Source: Planctomicrobium piriforme
GTDB taxonomy: Bacteria > Planctomycetota > Planctomycetia > Pirellulales > PNKZ01
NCBI GenBank assembly: GCA_945877965.1
Contig: CAMCTH010000218.1
Coordinates: 1 to 7,511 of the forward strand
Reading direction: 5' to 3'
Length of the DNA: 7,511 bases
Made by a program: the position numbers and the translations under genes. Under the pieces are notes generated by a model that saw only the letters and a list, made by a program, of their open reading frames with translations, made no database searches and was not told the origin of the DNA. Shown here in pieces: positions 6,053 to 7,511 of this stretch. The stretch's first letter is position 1, and each line of letters starts with the position of its first letter.

Positions 6053-6212
6053 CCGCTACGGATAGACGGCGATGCCGACGACGCGAGCCCCTACCGCGGC
6101 CCGGCCGGAAAACGAACCGCGACCCCACCCGGCCTCGATGGTACCAGCGTAGATATCTGCTTCGAACGATATACCCAAATCGACTGTCAAACTAGGTAAG
6201 GAATTTTTTGCC

Positions 6213-6770
6213 ATGAACGAAAGCAAGATCGCACTGACCGAACGACTGCGGCGTGAAGGCCGGTGGGCCGAAGCGTCCAAACTGAAAGACACGGCGCTAG
6301 CCGACTTCCGCGCCAAGGGGATGAAGCGGGATGAGGCAGCCGAAGCCGCGTGGGCCGCGATGGCAGAAGCGTATCCGCCGCTGACCGCGGTGGAGGCGAC
6401 GGCCGATCCGGGTGCGCCGGACGTAGCGGCGACGGACGCTTGCCCCATTCCCTGGTCGGATCTACCCACGGAGGCCGAATTCGGCGATGAAGTTCGATGG
6501 GTGCATTCGCAGTACATCCGAATCATCGAAGAGAACCCGCGCGGGCGACGGATCCACTGGGACCGAGCGACGGTGAAACCGCCGAGCACCGGCGCTTGTT
6601 CGCTGGCAAGGTTTGCGGCCGAGAACCGAACGGCCTTCTACAAGGACATGCTGCCGAAGATCATGGCCAAAGCGGACGATCAAGCCGCGACGGAAGAGGC
6701 GAACATCCGGCGAGAGCGAATGCAGCTCGACGAGATTCGCGAACTTCTGGCTGAGATGCACCAGGATTGA
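6213..6770 (+). CDS. Hydrophilic protein of unknown function, 185 residues
   Basis: Not assigned to a function. The ATG follows AAGGA with a nine-base spacer inside an AT-rich leader, a good translation start. Residues 1-57 are helical and charged, with the pattern ERLRREGRWAEASKLKD then GMKRDEAAEAAWAAMAEAYPPL. This looks like an N-terminal module seen in planctomycete hypothetical proteins. Residues 58-80 are an Ala/Pro/Asp-rich linker. Residues 81-185 contain a Trp-rich segment (IPWSDL, VRWVHSQYIRIIEENPRGRRIHW) and a charged C-terminal helix (about 150-183) likely to form a coiled coil. There is no signal peptide or membrane segment, so it is probably cytoplasmic. Its plus-strand neighbours are short ORFs of accessory character. 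It could be a phage or integrative-element protein, but no hallmark gene confirms this. Confidence 0.72.
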   Translation: MNESKIALTERLRREGRWAEASKLKDTALADFRAKGMKRDEAAEAAWAAMAEAYPPLTAVEATADPGAPDVAATDACPIPWSDLPTEAEFGDEVRWVHSQYIRIIEENPRGRRIHWDRATVKPPSTGACSLARFAAENRTAFYKDMLPKIMAKADDQAATEEANIRRERMQLDEIRELLAEMHQD

Positions 6771-6797
6771 GTTACCGGTCTGTGGCAGGCAAGAACC

Positions 6798-6814
6798 CCT
6801 TGATTCTTTCAAGG
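6798..6814 (+). terminator. Weak hairpin after the 185-residue gene
   Basis: CCTTGA (6798-6803) and TCAAGG (6809-6814) pair perfectly around TTCTT, 28 bases past the TGA. There is no trailing T-run, so termination here is only a possibility. The rest of the gap 6771-6934 shows no supported gene. Confidence 0.3.
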
Positions 6815-6934
6815 AGCTGGAAATACTGCCGACGGTTTAGATGCGATTACCGTGGGTCTATGAGCCCGGTGTCTTGTTCCTGAGAGCGACTCTGTTTCGC
6901 AATTTGCTGCCGACCTTCAAGGGCGGTTCGCGGT

Positions 6935-7372
6935 TTGTTTTCGCCTGAATTCAAGCGGGCGCAAGGTCCAGATCTCGGTAAACTCAATAAACAACTGAAG
7001 AGCGGCAAGATCAGCCGCAAACAATACAGAGAACAGATCCGCCAGATGCCGTCGCGTCGTACGATCGACCGCGTCTGGCGTCTTTACAAGCAAGGAGCAA
7101 CGTCCCTTGAGCAAGCGCACATCGAAATCCTCCGTGAGACTAACGGCATCGGATATCCCGACTGGTATGAGGGAAGAGTATCCCCTGCTGGACGAAATGA
7201 TAGAGGATGGGCACGAACTAACGAGGGAGACCTATCTCGATTTGGATTACCTCGGTCGTCCCCCGAATCCGTTGTCGGCGGAAGAAGAGATGCTCTTGCC
7301 GCCGATTTTTCGGGGCCAAGAATATCAAGAAGAGTAGACCCGCAGTATCAACTCAAGCCCGCGCGGAACTAG
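6935..7372 (+). CDS. Basic ORF overlapping the next gene, possibly frameshifted
   Basis: The frame is open from 6884 to a TAG at 7370-7372; the first credible start is the TTG at 6935, with only a weak AAGGG about 11 bases upstream. The first 80 or so residues look like a real protein: KRAQGPDLGKLNKQLKSG, ISRKQYREQIRQM, RRTIDRVWRLYKQGATSLEQAHIEIL, all basic and helical. After about position 7185 the translation becomes Arg/Gly/Ser-rich and resembles out-of-frame sequence, while another frame (7107-7337) looks coding. The true gene may therefore end early, be fused to the next frame by a frameshift, or be decayed. No family is recognised. Confidence 0.35.
   Translation: MFSPEFKRAQGPDLGKLNKQLKSGKISRKQYREQIRQMPSRRTIDRVWRLYKQGATSLEQAHIEILRETNGIGYPDWYEGRVSPAGRNDRGWARTNEGDLSRFGLPRSSPESVVGGRRDALAADFSGPRISRRVDPQYQLKPARN
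7107..7337 (+). CDS. Small acidic protein, 76 residues, TTG start
   Basis: A TTG start at 7107 follows AAGGAG with a nine-base gap, a better ribosome binding site than the one before the upstream ORF. The protein has a short basic head (MSKRTSKSSVRLTASD) and an acidic body with LDEMIEDGHELTRETYLDLD followed by YLGRPPNPLSAEEEMLLPPIF. The LTRE.Y...Y.G.PP.PL..E.E..LP pattern is familiar from short planctomycete hypothetical proteins, but no function is known for them. An alternative start is the ATG at 7167. It overlaps the preceding ORF by at least 60 bases in another frame. Location is probably cytoplasmic. Confidence 0.6.
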   Translation: MSKRTSKSSVRLTASDIPTGMREEYPLLDEMIEDGHELTRETYLDLDYLGRPPNPLSAEEEMLLPPIFRGQEYQEE

Positions 7373-7511
7373 CAAGCCGTCGCCGAAGTCTTCGCCGAAG
7401 CCGAGAAGCGGTCGCAGAACCCGACCGCCGCGTACCAACAACTGATCGACGCGGGACGACGCGGTACGTTCATCGACGACGCTGACGCCGTGGTCGCCAA
7501 CCGGATCATCA
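7373..7511 (+). pseudogene. Coding-like fragment running off the right edge, with no visible start
   Basis: After a TAG at 7370-7372 the same frame stays open to the window edge and reads like real protein: AVAEVFAEAEKRSQNPTAAY, then QQLIDAGRRGTFIDDADAVV. No ATG, GTG or TTG lies in frame before about 7485. The preceding frame (ending ARAELA at 7374) would join smoothly to AVAEVF if one base near 7375 were removed, suggesting a frameshifted gene or a sequencing error. The first dozen residues form an Ala/Glu-rich helix. No family is recognised. It may instead be an intact gene using an unusual start. Confidence 0.35.

Noticed and set aside
6841..6948. A 35-codon plus-strand ORF (MRLPWVYEPG...) in the gap after the 185-residue gene.
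   Set aside because: No properly spaced Shine-Dalgarno and too short to judge; it could be a small peptide but nothing supports it.
7376..7410. Repeated GCCGAAG units as a possible short tandem repeat.
   Set aside because: Only two close copies, explained by Ala-Glu codons in a coding-like helix.

Overview
The window looks like a high-GC planctomycete chromosome (Pirellulales-like by feel), inferred from protein style and from small proteins of planctomycete type; no rRNA or other marker gene is present to confirm it. No tRNA, rRNA, CRISPR array or complete insertion sequence was seen.

Layout. Positions 3-47 hold the last codons of a plus-strand gene. A large plus-strand gene (230-2218) follows, encoding a secreted glycoside hydrolase of family 16 (GH16) with two related beta-sandwich modules ahead of the catalytic domain. 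It converges on a block of five minus-strand genes. In transcription order these are: a membrane protein with a DUF3592-like core (4791-5720), a single-domain CheY-like response regulator (4094-4471), a Crp/Fnr-family transcription factor (3110-3808), a 77-residue small protein (2736-2969) and a small exported protein (2237-2641). The gaps between the last four genes hold several inverted repeats. The strongest is a perfect 9-bp repeat that would bury the ribosome binding site of the Crp/Fnr gene.

At about 5720-5800 the orientation flips back to plus and the character changes to accessory DNA. This part holds an 83-codon ORF resembling the tails found beside planctomycete tyrosine recombinases, a 185-residue hydrophilic protein of unknown function with a good ribosome binding site, and a series of short overlapping or frame-switching ORFs running off the right edge. 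These may be a small mobile-element or prophage-like cargo, partly decayed.

How the parts may work together. The GH16 enzyme would hydrolyse an extracellular beta-glucan or galactan. The receiver protein and the Crp/Fnr regulator form a plausible signalling pair, linked only by adjacency and strand. Nothing in the sequence ties them directly to the GH16 gene.
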